Source: Stomorhina lunata
Taxonomy: Eukaryota > Arthropoda > Insecta > Diptera > Rhiniidae
Assembly (NCBI GenBank): GCA_933228675.1
Contig: OW121741.1
Span: forward strand, 119,767,564-119,831,563
DNA length: 64,000 bases
Direction of reading: 5' to 3'
The notes under the pieces were generated by a model. That model was given only the letters and a program-made list of their open reading frames with translations. It did not search any database and was not told where the DNA came from. Shown here piece by piece: positions 11,743 to 23,067 of the stretch. The position numbers and the translations under genes were made by a program. Every line of letters begins with the position of its first letter. Positions within the stretch are counted from its first letter, which is position 1.

Positions 11743-14135
11743 CCAAATTGACTTTTTTTTTAGCAAAATCGATCATATCAAATGGACTATTTCAAGTCAG
11801 ATTGACTTTTTCAGGTCAAATTGACTATTTCAAGTCAAATTGACTATTTCTAGTCATATTGACTATTTCTAGTCAAATCGACTATTTTAAGTCGATTTTT
11901 TTTTCTATTCACTATTTCTAGTCAAATTGAATATTCCAAGTCAATAGACTGTTTCTAGTCAAATTGGCTATTTCTAGTCAAATTGACTATTTCTAGTCAA
12001 ATTGACTATTTCTAGTCGAATTGACTATTTCAAGTCAAATAAACAATTTTTAGTCAAATTGACTATTTCTAATCAAATTGATTATTCCTAGTCAAATTGA
12101 CTATTTCCAGTCAAATTGACTATTTCAAGTCAAATCGACTATTTCTAGCCAAATTGACTATTTCTAGTCAAATTGACTATTTCTAGTTAAATTGACTATT
12201 TCTAGTCAAATTGACTATTTCATGTCAAATTGACTATTTCTAATCAAATTGACTATTTCAATTCAAATTGACTTTTTCTAGTCAAATATACTTTTTCTAG
12301 TCAAATTGACTATTTCAAGTCAAATTGACTTTTTCTAGTCAAATTGGCTATTTCTAGTCATCTTGACTATTTCTAGTCAAATTGACTATTACTAGTCAAA
12401 TTGACTATTTTAAGTCAATTTCACTAGACTATTTCTAGTGAAATTGACTATTTCTAGTCAAATTTACTATTACTAGTCAAATTGACTATTGCTAGTAAAA
12501 TTGATTATTTTTAGTCAAAATTACTTTTTCTAACCAAATTTACTATTTCAAGTCAAATTGACTATTTCTATTCAAATTGACTACTTCTATTCAAATTGAC
12601 TATTTCTGGTCAAATTGACTATTTCTAGACAAATTAACTATTTCTAGTCATGTGGATTATTTCAAGTCAAATTGACTTTTTTCCAATCAAATTTAACTAT
12701 TTCAAGTAAACTAGACTAGAAATATCAAATTGACTATTTCTTGTCAAATTGACTATTTCTAGTCAAATTGACTTTTCCTATTCAAATTGACTTTTTAGAG
12801 ACAAATTGGCTATTTCTAGTCAAATTTACTATTTCTAGTCAACTTGAATATTTCTAGCCAAATTGACTATTTCAAATCAAATTTACTATTTCAAGTCAAA
12901 TTTACTATATTTAGTCAAGTTTTCTATTTCTAGTCAAATTTACTATTTTAAGTCAAATTGACGATTTATAATCAAACTGACTATTTATAATCAAATTGAC
13001 TATTTCTAGGCAAATTGACTATTTTTAGTCAAATTGATTATTTCTAGCCAAGTTGAATACTTCTAATCAAATTTACTTTTTTTAGTCAAATTGAATATTT
13101 CTAGCAAAATTAACTATTTTAAGTCAAATTTACTATTTCGAATCAAATTTACTATTTGAGTCAAATTGACTATTTCTAGTCAAATTGACTATTTCTTGTC
13201 AAATTGTCTATTTCTAGTCAAATTGACTTTTTCTAGTCAAATTGACAATTTCTAGTCAAATTGACAATTTCTAGTCAAATTGACTATTTCTAGTCAAATT
13301 TAATATTTCTATTCAAACTGACTATTTCTAGTCAAATTGACTATTTCTAGTCAAACTGACTATTTCTAGACAAATTGACTATTTCTAGTCAAATTGGCTG
13401 TTTCTAGTCAAATTGGCTCTTTCTAGCCAAATTGACTATTTCTAGTCAAATTGACTATTTCTAGTCAAATTGACTACTTCTAGTCAAATTGACAATTTCT
13501 AGTCAAATTGACTATTTCAAGACAAATTTACAGTTTCTAGTCAAATTGACTAGATTCTAGTCAAAATTGACAATTTCTAGTCAAATTGACTTTTTCTAGT
13601 AAAATAGACTATTTCTAGTCAATTTGACTATTTCTAGTCAAATTGACAATTTCTATTGAAATTGGTTATATCTAGTCAAATCGACTACTTCTAGTCAAAT
13701 TGACTATTTCAAGTCAAATTGACTATTTCTAGTCAAATTGGCTGTTTCTAGTCAAATTGGCTCTTTCTAGCCAAATTGACTATTTCTAGTCAAATTGACT
13801 ATTTTTAGACAAATTGTCAAGTCAAATTGACTATTTCAATTCAAATTGACTACTTCTAGTCAAGTTAACTATTTCTGGGCTAAACGACTATTTCTAGTCA
13901 AATTTACTATCTAGTCAAATTGACAATTTCTAGTAAAATTTACCATTTCTTGACTTATTGACTATTTCCAGTCAGATTGACTATTTCTAGTTAAATTGAC
14001 TATTTCTTGTCAAACCGACTTTCTTTCTGTAAGAACTAAATATTTCTAGTCAAATTGACTACTGCTTGTCTAATGGACTATTTCTAGTCTAATTTACTAT
14101 TTTTTTGTCAAATTAACTTTTTTCTCTAATATGTA
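11743..14135. repeat. 19-bp satellite array (CTAGTCAAATTGACTATTT family)
   Basis: Roughly 125 copies of the 19-bp unit CTAGTCAAATTGACTATTT, moderately diverged. Each unit contains a 13-bp palindrome with a single central base: AGTCAA, A, TTGACT. Common substitutions are CAAGTC for CTAGTC and GGCT or GACA for GACT. Some internal blocks are duplicated as multi-unit segments: the run with GGCTGTTTC then GGCTCTTTC occurs at about 13,395-13,430 and again at 13,738-13,770. Confidence 0.95.
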
Positions 14136-15309
14136 TTAGTTTATCATGCCGTACTTCCCCCAGCATCTATATAAGACGTTTTAAATTTTCTTAAGGTATT
14201 TGTGGTATGTTTGTATTTGTACCTTTTGAACTGAAAAACCACTTAAAATAAACAATACAAAACAATAAAGTACTTAAGCCCGTAATAGGAATCTCTGTTT
14301 TGGCACCTAAATATGGATTAGTGTGGTGTTAAATTTATCGTAAAACTATTTTATGACATTACTCATTTCTGCTCTACTTCAACAGTCTTATAACTATTTG
14401 GCTGTGGTGTAACGCTTAGGGTTTAGACTATTTTAAACAAACCTCTATGTACAATTTTTCAAATAATCAATATGAACTAGATGAAAAAATCTTATTGTTT
14501 TTCTTTTATTGTGTGGCTGGGTTTTTTTTATGAGACTCTTTCCCATATCGGAAAATGTAGCAAGTACAAGTAGTAGTTGACGTTTGTGTGTTTGTACTAG
14601 TCTTTTAAGATTTTCTTATATTTGTTGAGAAATATAAAATTTCATAGTAAATTCTTTTGCCTCCTCATATGGGATATGAAATATTATTGTATTGTATTGA
14701 GTTTTGAAATATTTACTTACTTGCTTCGAGAGTTCAAATCTTGATAGGAATTCAAATGTTTTGATAGTTTAATTCAAAAAACATCATCGTCAATCCATCT
14801 TGTCTGTTTGGTTTGCCATAAATGTTTAGTTTATTATTGGGTTTTCTTAAAAAGAAACATTTGAATGAATGACATTTTATCATCTGAAATATTGAATATA
14901 AACTCTTAGGGGGTTTAAATAAACATAAGCATTATATTCAGTATTTTCAGACTATTGGTTTGGTAAGTGATTTTTGGTTTAATATTAAATTCGAAAAATT
15001 GTAGTTATTTTAATTTACGACCTTTTGTAAACGATTTGTCAGATTTTGATCTTAGGCATTTACATAGAAGATATTCATTTGCAGAATGTAAAAGTTTTGT
15101 TATACAAATACTTGAAGATTATCTCAATATTTATGAGTAATAATAATAAATAGAAAACGATATTGGCTTATGATATGGGAAATGTGTAATTTTAATTTTG
15201 GTAAATGTAACAGACTTAAGTATTATTTTCAAGTGGGTGGTATTCAGAAAATTTCAATTTATAATCTAGATCAAGAGAAAACGATTACTTTTAGCACAAT
15301 AAAATGTAT
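14136..15309. other. AT-rich non-coding stretch
   Basis: No gene, RNA or repeat that I recognise. Base composition is more mixed than in the arrays, and there is no open frame with a recognisable domain. Confidence 0.5.
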
Positions 15310-15720
15310 TTGACAAACTGACTATTTCCATAGTTCACTTTAAGTGAACTTTTCAAATCAACTTAGCTATTTGTATTAGTTTCGGCTAGATATAGTCAAT
15401 TTCAAATTGAAATTTCTAGTTAAATTAACTATTTTTAATCAAAATAACATTTAGTCTTCCTGAGAATTTGAATATTTCTAGACAAATTTTTAATTTTTCG
15501 GTAAATTTACTAATATTAGTCAAATTGGCAATTTCTAGTCAAAATTACTTTTTTTAGTCAAATTGGCTGTTTCTATTCAAATTGACTGTTTCTAAGCAAC
15601 TTGATTGAGGCCCTATGCTCCACTGGGAGTCAAGGATAACAGAAGAAGAAGAAGAAGAAGCAACTTGACTATCTGTAGTTTAATGTACTCTTTACTGCAA
15701 ATTTGCTGCCATTAATGTTC
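15310..15720. repeat. Decayed outliers of the 19-bp satellite
   Basis: Scattered degenerate units (GACTATTTC, TAGTCAAATTGG, CTAGTTAAATTAACT) indicate that the array once extended here or was split by about 1.2 kb of other DNA. A perfect 19-bp palindrome, AGTTCACTT-T-AAGTGAACT, lies at 15,332-15,350, and the LINE tail at 15,605-15,657 is inserted in this stretch. Confidence 0.75.
15605..15657 (+). mobile_element. 5'-truncated non-LTR retrotransposon tail with target duplication
   Basis: A 53-bp insert reading TTGAGGCCCTATGCTCCA followed by about 17 bp and a (GAA)n tail. It is flanked by the 11-bp direct repeat AAGCAACTTGA (15,594-15,604 and 15,658-15,668). A variable-length target duplication, a short simple-repeat 3' tail and severe 5' truncation are the hallmarks of target-primed reverse transcription, so this is the 3' end of a LINE inserted in the plus orientation. 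The first bases of the right duplication could in part be tail (AAG), so the true duplication is 8-11 bp. The clade cannot be set from 53 bp. A related string, TTGAGGCCGTATGCTCCA, lies at about 5,170. Confidence 0.75.
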
Positions 15721-15856
15721 TACCTTTTGTTCTACAGCCAATTTTATTTATTTTTACATCGGCAGCGTGTTTATGCTGTTCAGTGGTCTAAAAAATTTTA
15801 GGTAAATAATTCACTTACATTTAAATGGTAAGCTCGATTACTATTATATCACATGG

Positions 15857-16192
15857 CTATTGAAGAGAAGTATTCGAGCTTAAGCTTGGTTTGGCACTGT
15901 CTTGTTGAAACCACATATTCTCCAATTAATGAGAACGACCAGAAATCCACACATTCGGGTCTTCGGCAACACTTTCACTTACAGAATCGATATTTTCAGC
16001 GGAACGAGAAAAACGATAATGCACAGGCCTTACAATATTTGTAACCGCTCTAGTCTCTTCAACTTTCTTCACAATTTTGACAAATGCTTGCGTACTTGAC
16101 CATTTGATAAGGACATATTGTGCGAAAAGTGGTTTATATAATACAGAGGGAACTCGAAGAAGTGGACGATCGAAACTTCGATGGAAAGACAA
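15857..16192 (-). pseudogene. Internally deleted mariner/Tc1-type transposase remnant
   Basis: Read on the minus strand, the frame from 16,192 contains KKVEETRAVTNIVRPVH and then ENIDSVSESVAEDPNV. These match, from memory of the family, the DNA-binding helix-turn-helix region of mariner/Tc1-like transposases common in insects. After a TAA at 15,926-15,928 the same frame continues directly into LENMWFQQDSA, which matches the conserved segment around the second catalytic Asp (usually WFQQDGA). It ends at a stop at 15,857. The region between these parts, with the first catalytic Asp, is missing, and so is everything after QQD. At about 111 codons against a usual 340 or so, it is a dead, internally deleted copy. 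No terminal inverted repeats were found. Confidence 0.65.
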
Positions 16193-16589
16193 AGTAAAGG
16201 AAAATCTTTGCTAACGAAATTGAGGAATATGCGCACAAGACTAAAGAGAATGGAATTCTAAAATATGCTTGGCCTTTGACCTAAACAGGTTGTAAATTAA
16301 GCCATTTAAGTAACTAAGTATCGAAATTTATAGGCATATTAAATAGGTATGTCATTAAAACAAAATCTTAAAAAAAACCAACTTCGAAATAAACCAAATT
16401 TTTAAATTTAAGAATAGCTTTAAAAGTTATATGAGCTTGGAAAATGCTTACATAAAATTTCATCGAGATCGGAGATGGTTAAGTTAGATTTCCTAAATAA
16501 AAATTCCCATTTCAAATAAAATTCTTATATTTAAAAACAATTAAGACTTGGCTATACAACAAAACAAAAACTAGTAACATTGTTATATT
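16193..16589. other. AT-rich stretch next to the transposase remnant
   Basis: Includes phrases such as AAATTTCATCGAGATCGG that are typical of decayed dispersed repeats in flies. No gene recognised. Confidence 0.4.
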
Positions 16590-17179
16590 TGGCGGTTCCG
16601 AATCTTATATACCCACTATCAAGTTTTAAATTTAGAAACATATTTCATATATCTACAAGGGTGCAGCTGATCAAAATGTGGACCAAATTCGAAAAATTTG
16701 TTATGCTAGCAGTTTCTAATACATCCACCGTATAAAAAATATGGATTTAACATTTATTGATAGCTATCTAATATCGTAGGTCCAATCTTAATACACTGAA
16801 TGTACCTCTAAATCTCTTGATTGAAGAGGTGAAAAGGGGATGCTATATATATTAGAACTATAGCCAAATATTGACCGATTGTTACAAAATTTTATAAACT
16901 TGCTGACGGTCATAGCTGTCATAGTTTATAGTTTATTAGTTTTTAACTAGCGTTTGTGGCATTTGAGTGATTTCCGGATGTGGTTTTATATGAAAGCTAG
17001 GGTTAAATATGGATCGGTTCTTATTAAACTTGGTATACAGACCAATAATTGCGTAAAACTTCTCTGTTCTAAATTTAGTCGTCATAGCTATTCTCTAACT
17101 AAATGTAAACCTACTTCGCCCGCTTTCAATACACAAGTTTTTAAGATATCGAAAATATTTTGTCTCTCTAGCTGTTTTC

Positions 17180-17277
17180 GTTAGTGATTATATCGATCTT
17201 TTATGCTTAAACTAAGCTGTTACGATTTTATTGCTTAATTATTTCTTATATTTTTTTTCGATTCATTTGCTTTTGTT
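17180..17277 (+). repeat. Left arm of a 2.2-kb-spaced inverted repeat
   Basis: About 98 bp running from GTTAGTGATTATATCGATC to CTTTTGTT. It is roughly 90% identical to the reverse complement of 19,314-19,415. Sequence similarity stops abruptly inside, after CTTTTGTT. Confidence 0.8.
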
Positions 17278-17570
17278 GGCTCTATCATTTGACAGACAGA
17301 CGGAAATAAACCTCCTTTCTTTATGGTATTTTTCTAATTCTGTAAGTTTTTATATGGGAGTTATGGTCAAATGGTGACCGATTGTGACAAAACTTTGCAC
17401 ACTGGCTAGTATTGATATAAGACTTTCTTAGTGACCATAGCTGGTATAGTTTATCATTATTCGCGTGTAAGTGTATTTTAGGTGCAGTTTAGGCTGTTGT
17501 TGTAAGTGTTTTGTATGGGAGCTATGGTTAAATGTGAACCGATGTTGATGAAAATTTTCCTTTTGTAATA

Positions 17571-18215
17571 ATATGGGCGGAGTCACGCCCACTTAGTATT
17601 TCAGAAAAAAGCCTAGGTTGTTTTAACCACCGGTCACACCTTACCACACTGTCTAAATTTCAGAAAAATCGGTTGGTTTGGTCATCCATATTTGTAATTT
17701 CAAAAATCTGACTTATATGGGAGGGGTCACGCCCACTTGAGATTTCAAAAAAAATCTGGCCTATTTTACCCACAAGTCATACCTTAGCATACTGTCTAAA
17801 TTTCAAAAAAATCTTTCTTCATTTTCTGCTATATTTGTAAATTTTAATATATGAGTTATATGGGAGGGGTCACGCCCACTTGAGATTTCAGAAAAAACTC
17901 TAGGCTATTTTAACTATTGGTCACATCTTACTCCACTGTATAAATTTCAGAAAAATCGGTCTGTTTGATCATCCATATTTGTATGTTTTAAAATCTGACA
18001 CTTGAGATTTAAAAAAAATTTAGCCTATTTTATCCATTGGTCACACATTAACATACTGTCAGAAAAATCGGATCTCTCGGTCGCCTATATTTGTTATTTT
18101 TAATATATGAGTTATATAGGAGGGGTCACTTGAGATTTCGAAAAAAAAGTTAGCCTATAGTCACCATCGGCCACACCATACTACGCTGTCAAAATTTCAG
18201 AAAAATCGAACAGCT
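17571..18215. repeat. About 145-bp tandem repeat, four to five diverged copies
   Basis: Each copy contains GGGTCACGCCCACTTGAGA or a variant, then AAAAAA, a CCTATTTTA-like block, GGTCACACCTTA, CACTGTCTAAATTTCAG and AAAAATCGG. Copies start near 17,571, 17,716 and 17,860; degraded copies start near 17,997 and 18,115. The last copy leads into CAACAAACAACATACAAACAGACGT and TATAGATATAG, resembling the tail of dispersed elements in flies. Confidence 0.75.
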
Positions 18216-18655
18216 AGTTTCGGAGATCCTTCCCAACAAACAACATACAAACAGACGTGGACATTTTTTTTTATAGATATAGAAGATATACGCTCAATCA
18301 TGATCTTATGATAAATTGAATCATCATATCTGTTAAAATTTATCTTTTATTAGTGAAAAACCGATTCGCCTATGCGAAGTTATACTGGAGCTATGGTCAG
18401 ATGTAAACCATTTTCGCCCAATTTCAATACCTACATTTCTCAAGAAAAGAAGACCTACGTCTTTTCGTTCAGGCCATATCGTGCCGACAACAGACAGACG
18501 GACGACAGACAGACAGACGTCGCTCAATCGTCTTCGAATGTTATAAGGATTCAGAATATACTTAAATATTGGTTTTTGAGCCAATATTAATGAAATTACT
18601 AACGGAATGACATTCTCAATATACCCCCACTCTTTTTGATGGTGGGTATAAAAAC

Positions 18656-19313
18656 ATAACGATAAAGGACAAAACAGGAAAATAAAAAAGTTAACTAAAT
18701 ACTACAAAAACTTAATTAAGCGAACATAACGAACAATGTTTAGTTACTTAGAAATACTAAATAAATAGAAGCATCCTTTCCGAAAAAACCGAACTCATAA
18801 CCCAGAAAAAATATTTATTTAAAAGAAAAACCATAACATAATAAACAGTTGCTCAGACATGCTGATGCTTACGATTTTAACTCTGATGCAGTTGTTTTTT
18901 AATTTTTTTACTTCTGAGTTCTTGTTGTGCTGGTGTTTGCTTTCCTTTTGTCTGTGTCCTGTATAGTCCTTTTATATTATTATGTCACATATGTTTATTT
19001 TAATGTCCTTCAATTTTGGTGGCTGCCAGCTTGTGTGAGCTGTAGCTGTTGTTTTAATTTTTTTTTTTATTTTTATACCTTCCATTTTTTGTTGTAGTTT
19101 CCTTTATTGTTTTATGTCTGAAATGCACGGGATCTAATGATATTTCACAGGTTGTTTCTATGAAAAAAACAAGTTCTTTTATTTTTTGTATAAAATTCTT
19201 GTTGGTAGATGTTGTTGTTGGTGTTTTATAAATATGTTGCTAGTTTTAAATTTATTTTAAGTATTTCTGGTTAGTTTTTTTTAGTTTTCATTTAATACTT
19301 CATTGAACACCAG
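18656..19313. other. AT-rich non-coding stretch
   Basis: No gene recognised. T-rich runs with TGTTGTTG-type microsatellite patches (19,040-19,220). Confidence 0.4.
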
Positions 19314-19415
19314 AACAAAAGCAAAAGAATCGAAAAAAAAATATAAGAAATAATTAAGCAATAAAATCGTAACAGCTGCTTAGTTTAAGCATAAAAGATC
19401 GATATCATCAATTAC
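19314..19415 (-). repeat. Right arm of a 2.2-kb-spaced inverted repeat
   Basis: Reverse-complement partner of 17,180-17,277. Differences are a 2-3 bp insertion (AGCAGCTG against AGCTG) and a few substitutions. The two arms enclose the 145-bp repeats and the TATACCCCCAC hairpin, so either one 2.2-kb element with about 100-bp terminal inverted repeats or two oppositely inserted copies of a short repeat would explain it. Confidence 0.8.
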
Positions 19416-19769
19416 GGGGAAATTTGAGAAAGACTTTAACTTGTTCAATCAATTGTGAACAGTTTGAACAACTGGACTACTACTGAATTATAAGGCGATA
19501 TATTTTAAGCAGATACATATAATTAAATGGTGATATTTTAAATTTGAAAATATGTCACCAAAAATTCATTGGAAATTTAAAGCAGAACCCTTATAACTGC
19601 TTCATTTTCAAATGAATGGTAAATTTTTATTTCATTCTTATTGTTATTATTGTTCTTTCTTCCAAGTAATCACACATGAAATTTTAACCTATTTAAAATT
19701 AATGTGATTTCAAAAAAATATTGTATTGAATTGATAGACCTAAGACATCGTCAGAGTCCGCTTGTAAAA

Positions 19770-21640
19770 TCTAGGAAAATTTTTCGTTATGAAAGAAATT
19801 CTTAGAAAATTTTTCGTTATGAAAAAATTTCTTAAAAATATTTTTCGTTATGAAAAAATCCCTTTAGAAAATTTTTCATTTTGAAAATTTCTTAAGAAAA
19901 TTTTTCGTTATGAAAAATTTTCCTAAAAAAATTTTTTATGAAAAAATTTCTTTAGAAAATTTTTCTTTATAATAAAATTTGTTTAGAAATTTCTTTAGAA
20001 AATTTTTCGTTGTGAAAAAATTACTTTAGAAAATTTTTCGTAATGAAAAAATTTCTTTAGGAAATTTTTCGTTATGAAAAAATTTGTTTAGAAAATTTTT
20101 CGTTATGGAAAAATTTCTTTAGAAAATTTTTCGTTATGGAAAAATTTCTTTAGAAAATTTTTCGCTATGAAAAAATTTCTTTAGAAAATTTTTCATTGTG
20201 AAAAAATTAATTTAGAAAATATTTCATTGTGAAAAAATTTCTTTAGAAAATTTTTCATTGTGAAAAAATTTATTTAGAAAATTTTTCATTGTGAAAAAAT
20301 TTCTTTAGAAAATTTTTCATTGTGAAAAAATTTCTTTAGAAAAACTTTCTTTAGAAAATTTTTCGTTATAAGAAATTTCTTTAGAAAATTTTTCATTATG
20401 AAAAAATTTCTTTAGAAAATTTTTCATTATGAAAAAATTTTTTTAGAAAATTTTTCATTATGAAAAAATTTCCTTAGAAAATTTTTCATTATGAAAAAAT
20501 TTCTTTAGAATATTTTTCATTATGAAAAAATTTTTTTAGAATATTTTTCATTATGAAAAAATTTCTTTGGAAAACTTTTCATTGTGAAAAAATTTCTTTA
20601 GAAAATTTTTCATTGTGAAAAAATTTCTTTAGAAAATTTTTCGTTATAAAAAATTTCTTTAGAAAATTTTTCATTATGAAAAAATTCCTTTAGAAAATTT
20701 TTCATTATGAAAGAATTTCTTTAGAAAATTTTTCATTATGAAAAAATTTCTTTCGAAAATTTTTCATTATGAAAAAATTTCTTTAGAAAATTTTTCATTA
20801 TGAAAAAATTTCTTTAGAAAATTTTTCATTATGAAAAAATTTTTTTAGAAAATTTTTCATTATGAAAAAATTTCTTTAGAAAATTTTTCATTATGAAAAA
20901 ATTCCTTTAGAAAATTTTTCATTATAAAAAAATTTCTTTAGAAAATTTTTCATTATGAAAAAAATTCTTTAGAAAATTTTTCATTACGAAAAAATTTCTT
21001 TAGAAAATTTTTCGTTTTAAAAAATTTCTTTAGAAAATTTTTCATTATGAAAAAATTCCTTTAGAAAATTTTTCATTATGAAAAAATTTCTTTAGAAAAT
21101 TTTTCATTATGAAAAAATTTCTTTAGAAAATTTTTCATTATGAAAAAATTTCTTTAGAAAATTTTTCATTATGAAAAAATTTCTTTAGAAAATTTTTCAT
21201 TATGAAAAAATTTCTTTAGAAAATTTTTCATTATGAAAAAATTTCTTTAGAAAATTTTTTATTATGAAAAAAATTCTTTAGAAAATTTTTCATTATGAAA
21301 AAAATTCTTTAGAAAATTGTTCATTATGAAAAAATTTCTTTAGAAAATTTTTCATTATGAAAAAATTTCTTTAGAAAATTTTTCATTATGAAAAAATTTC
21401 TTTAGAAAATTTTTCATTATGAAAAAATTTCTTTAGAAAATTTTTCATTATGAAAAAATTTCTTTAAAAAATTTTTCATTATGAAAAAATTTCTTTAGAA
21501 AATTTCTCGTTATGAAAAAATTTCTTTAGAAAATTTTTCGTTATGAAAATTTTACGTTATGAAAATTCTTTGTTATGAAAAAATTTCTTTAGCAAATTTT
21601 TCGTCACAAAAAATTCCTTTAGAAAATTTTCGTGATAAAA
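19770..21640. repeat. 31-bp satellite array (family D, TCATTATGA centre)
   Basis: About 60 units with a 31-bp period. Each has the arm AGAAAATTTTT, a CATTATG centre and the partner arm AAAAAATTTCT, paired except for one position, then TT. Sub-variants carry CGTTATG (left and right edges) or CATTGTG (20,190-20,330 and 20,570-20,640) in the centre, and they occur in blocks, as expected from local homogenisation. Confidence 0.95.
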
Positions 21641-22310
21641 CAATTATCTCATATACATATTCATTTGCCTGAATATCTGCTTAATTATTGCCAGTTTTTT
21701 GTAGCCATGATTTTTGTTATTGTTTAAGCTTATTGATTTTTTTCGTATACTGTTTATTATTACTCACTCCTTTTCAATTTTGTTTTCGTTTCTTCATCGT
21801 GCATTATTTGCCTTATTTGGCAATGTAGTCTGTCTTTCCAGTAAAACCAACCTCCAAACTCTCTGGAGTCTTAATGATTTGAGGGCAAAATATTTTATGA
21901 ATGAGTCCCTGGTGCCTGGTTTCAATGGTTTAAAAAAAAAAATCGAAATTTTTTTCCGTAGCTTTTGTAAATTTTGTTCCTTTCATTCAGAATATATACA
22001 CTCAAAAAAAATTTAAATTAATTACAACATTTTGCTGGAGTAAAAAATTTGATACGTAAGTCATCTTTTCTAAAGGAATTTCAGTTGTTTAGAATAATTT
22101 TTCCGATGAATTTGCAAACAAAAATTTTTGAGTGTAAAAATATTCATATAAGAGTTTTAATGTATGAGTATGTGGCGCTAACAAAAACATAATGGTGTGG
22201 TAATCCTTAAACAATAACAAGGAAGGAAATTAAATTTACAACAAAATTTAAGAAGGCAGAGAGAGTCAATTGAAGTCGACAATATAAATGTTATTCACAC
22301 AATATTTTTT
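21641..22310. other. AT-rich spacer, nothing recognised
   Basis: Contains a 100-codon open frame (21,714-22,016, plus strand) rich in Phe, Leu and Ile without a recognisable domain. It has no supporting start context and I do not call it a gene. Confidence 0.4.
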
Positions 22311-23067
22311 TAAAGATATACAAATGCGAAAGTTTTTAAAAATTACCTATAAAATGAAGAAATTTTTGAATAATTTTGGAAAAATTAAAATTTTTGAATA
22401 CAATTTCTATTAAGTAATAAATTTTTTCAAAAATTTCCTCCAAAAAATAAAAAATTTTAAAGAATTTCCTATGAAAATAAGAAATTTTTATGAAATTCCA
22501 TATAAAAATACAATATTTTTGAAAAACTTTTAGATGAAATTTTCAAAAATTTCATATTTTTATACGAAATTTTTCAAAAATTTCATATTTTTTATAAGAA
22601 ATTTTACAAAAATTTCATATTTTCCAAAATTTTAATATTTTTTAATTTTTGAAAAATTTCCTATAAAAATAAGAAATTTTTGAAATATTTGTATATGAAA
22701 TTTTTCAAAATTTCATATTTTTTAGGAAATTTTTCAAAATTTCATATTTTTTAGGAAATTTTTCAAAAATTTCATATTTTTTTAAAGGAAACTTTCGAAA
22801 AATTTCATATCTTTATAGGAAATTTAAAAAAAAAATTTATATTTTTTTAAAAATTTCTTTTTTTATAGGCTGTTTTTTAAAGTTTTTAATAATTTTAGGC
22901 AATTTTTCAAGAAAAATTCATATTAGTTATTATTGGAAATTTTTAAAAAATTTCATATTTTTATAAATAATTCCTAATTTTATTTCTATAGGAAATTTTT
23001 TAAAAAAAATCCTATTATTTTTAAATTTTCCTATTTTTGTTGGAAATCTAAAAAAATCTATATTTTT
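22311..23067. repeat. Degenerate 31-bp dyad satellite
   Basis: Irregular units with AGGAAATTTTTCAAAAATTT and CATATTTTT, clearly related to the 25.18-26.12 kb family but with many indels. Both centre orientations occur: TTTTTGAAAAA on the left and TTTTTCAAAAA on the right. It looks like an old, no longer homogenised edge. Confidence 0.8.

Larger units (their letters stand above)
16590..18655. repeat. Composite of decayed dispersed repeats, calyptrate-fly type
   Basis: Recurring modules include GAGCTATGGTTAAATGTGAACC-like blocks (16,980-17,020; 17,345-17,400; 17,515-17,550; 18,385-18,410). There is a (CAGA/GACG)n tract at 18,490-18,520. The terminal imperfect hairpin TATACCCCCAC ... GTGGGTATA lies at about 18,620-18,650. 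I recall very abundant repeats of this kind in calyptrate fly genomes, but the element class is unassigned. The copy at 53.44-54.18 kb shares the AGCTAGGGTAAAATGTGGACCG-like block. No intact open frame. Confidence 0.6.
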
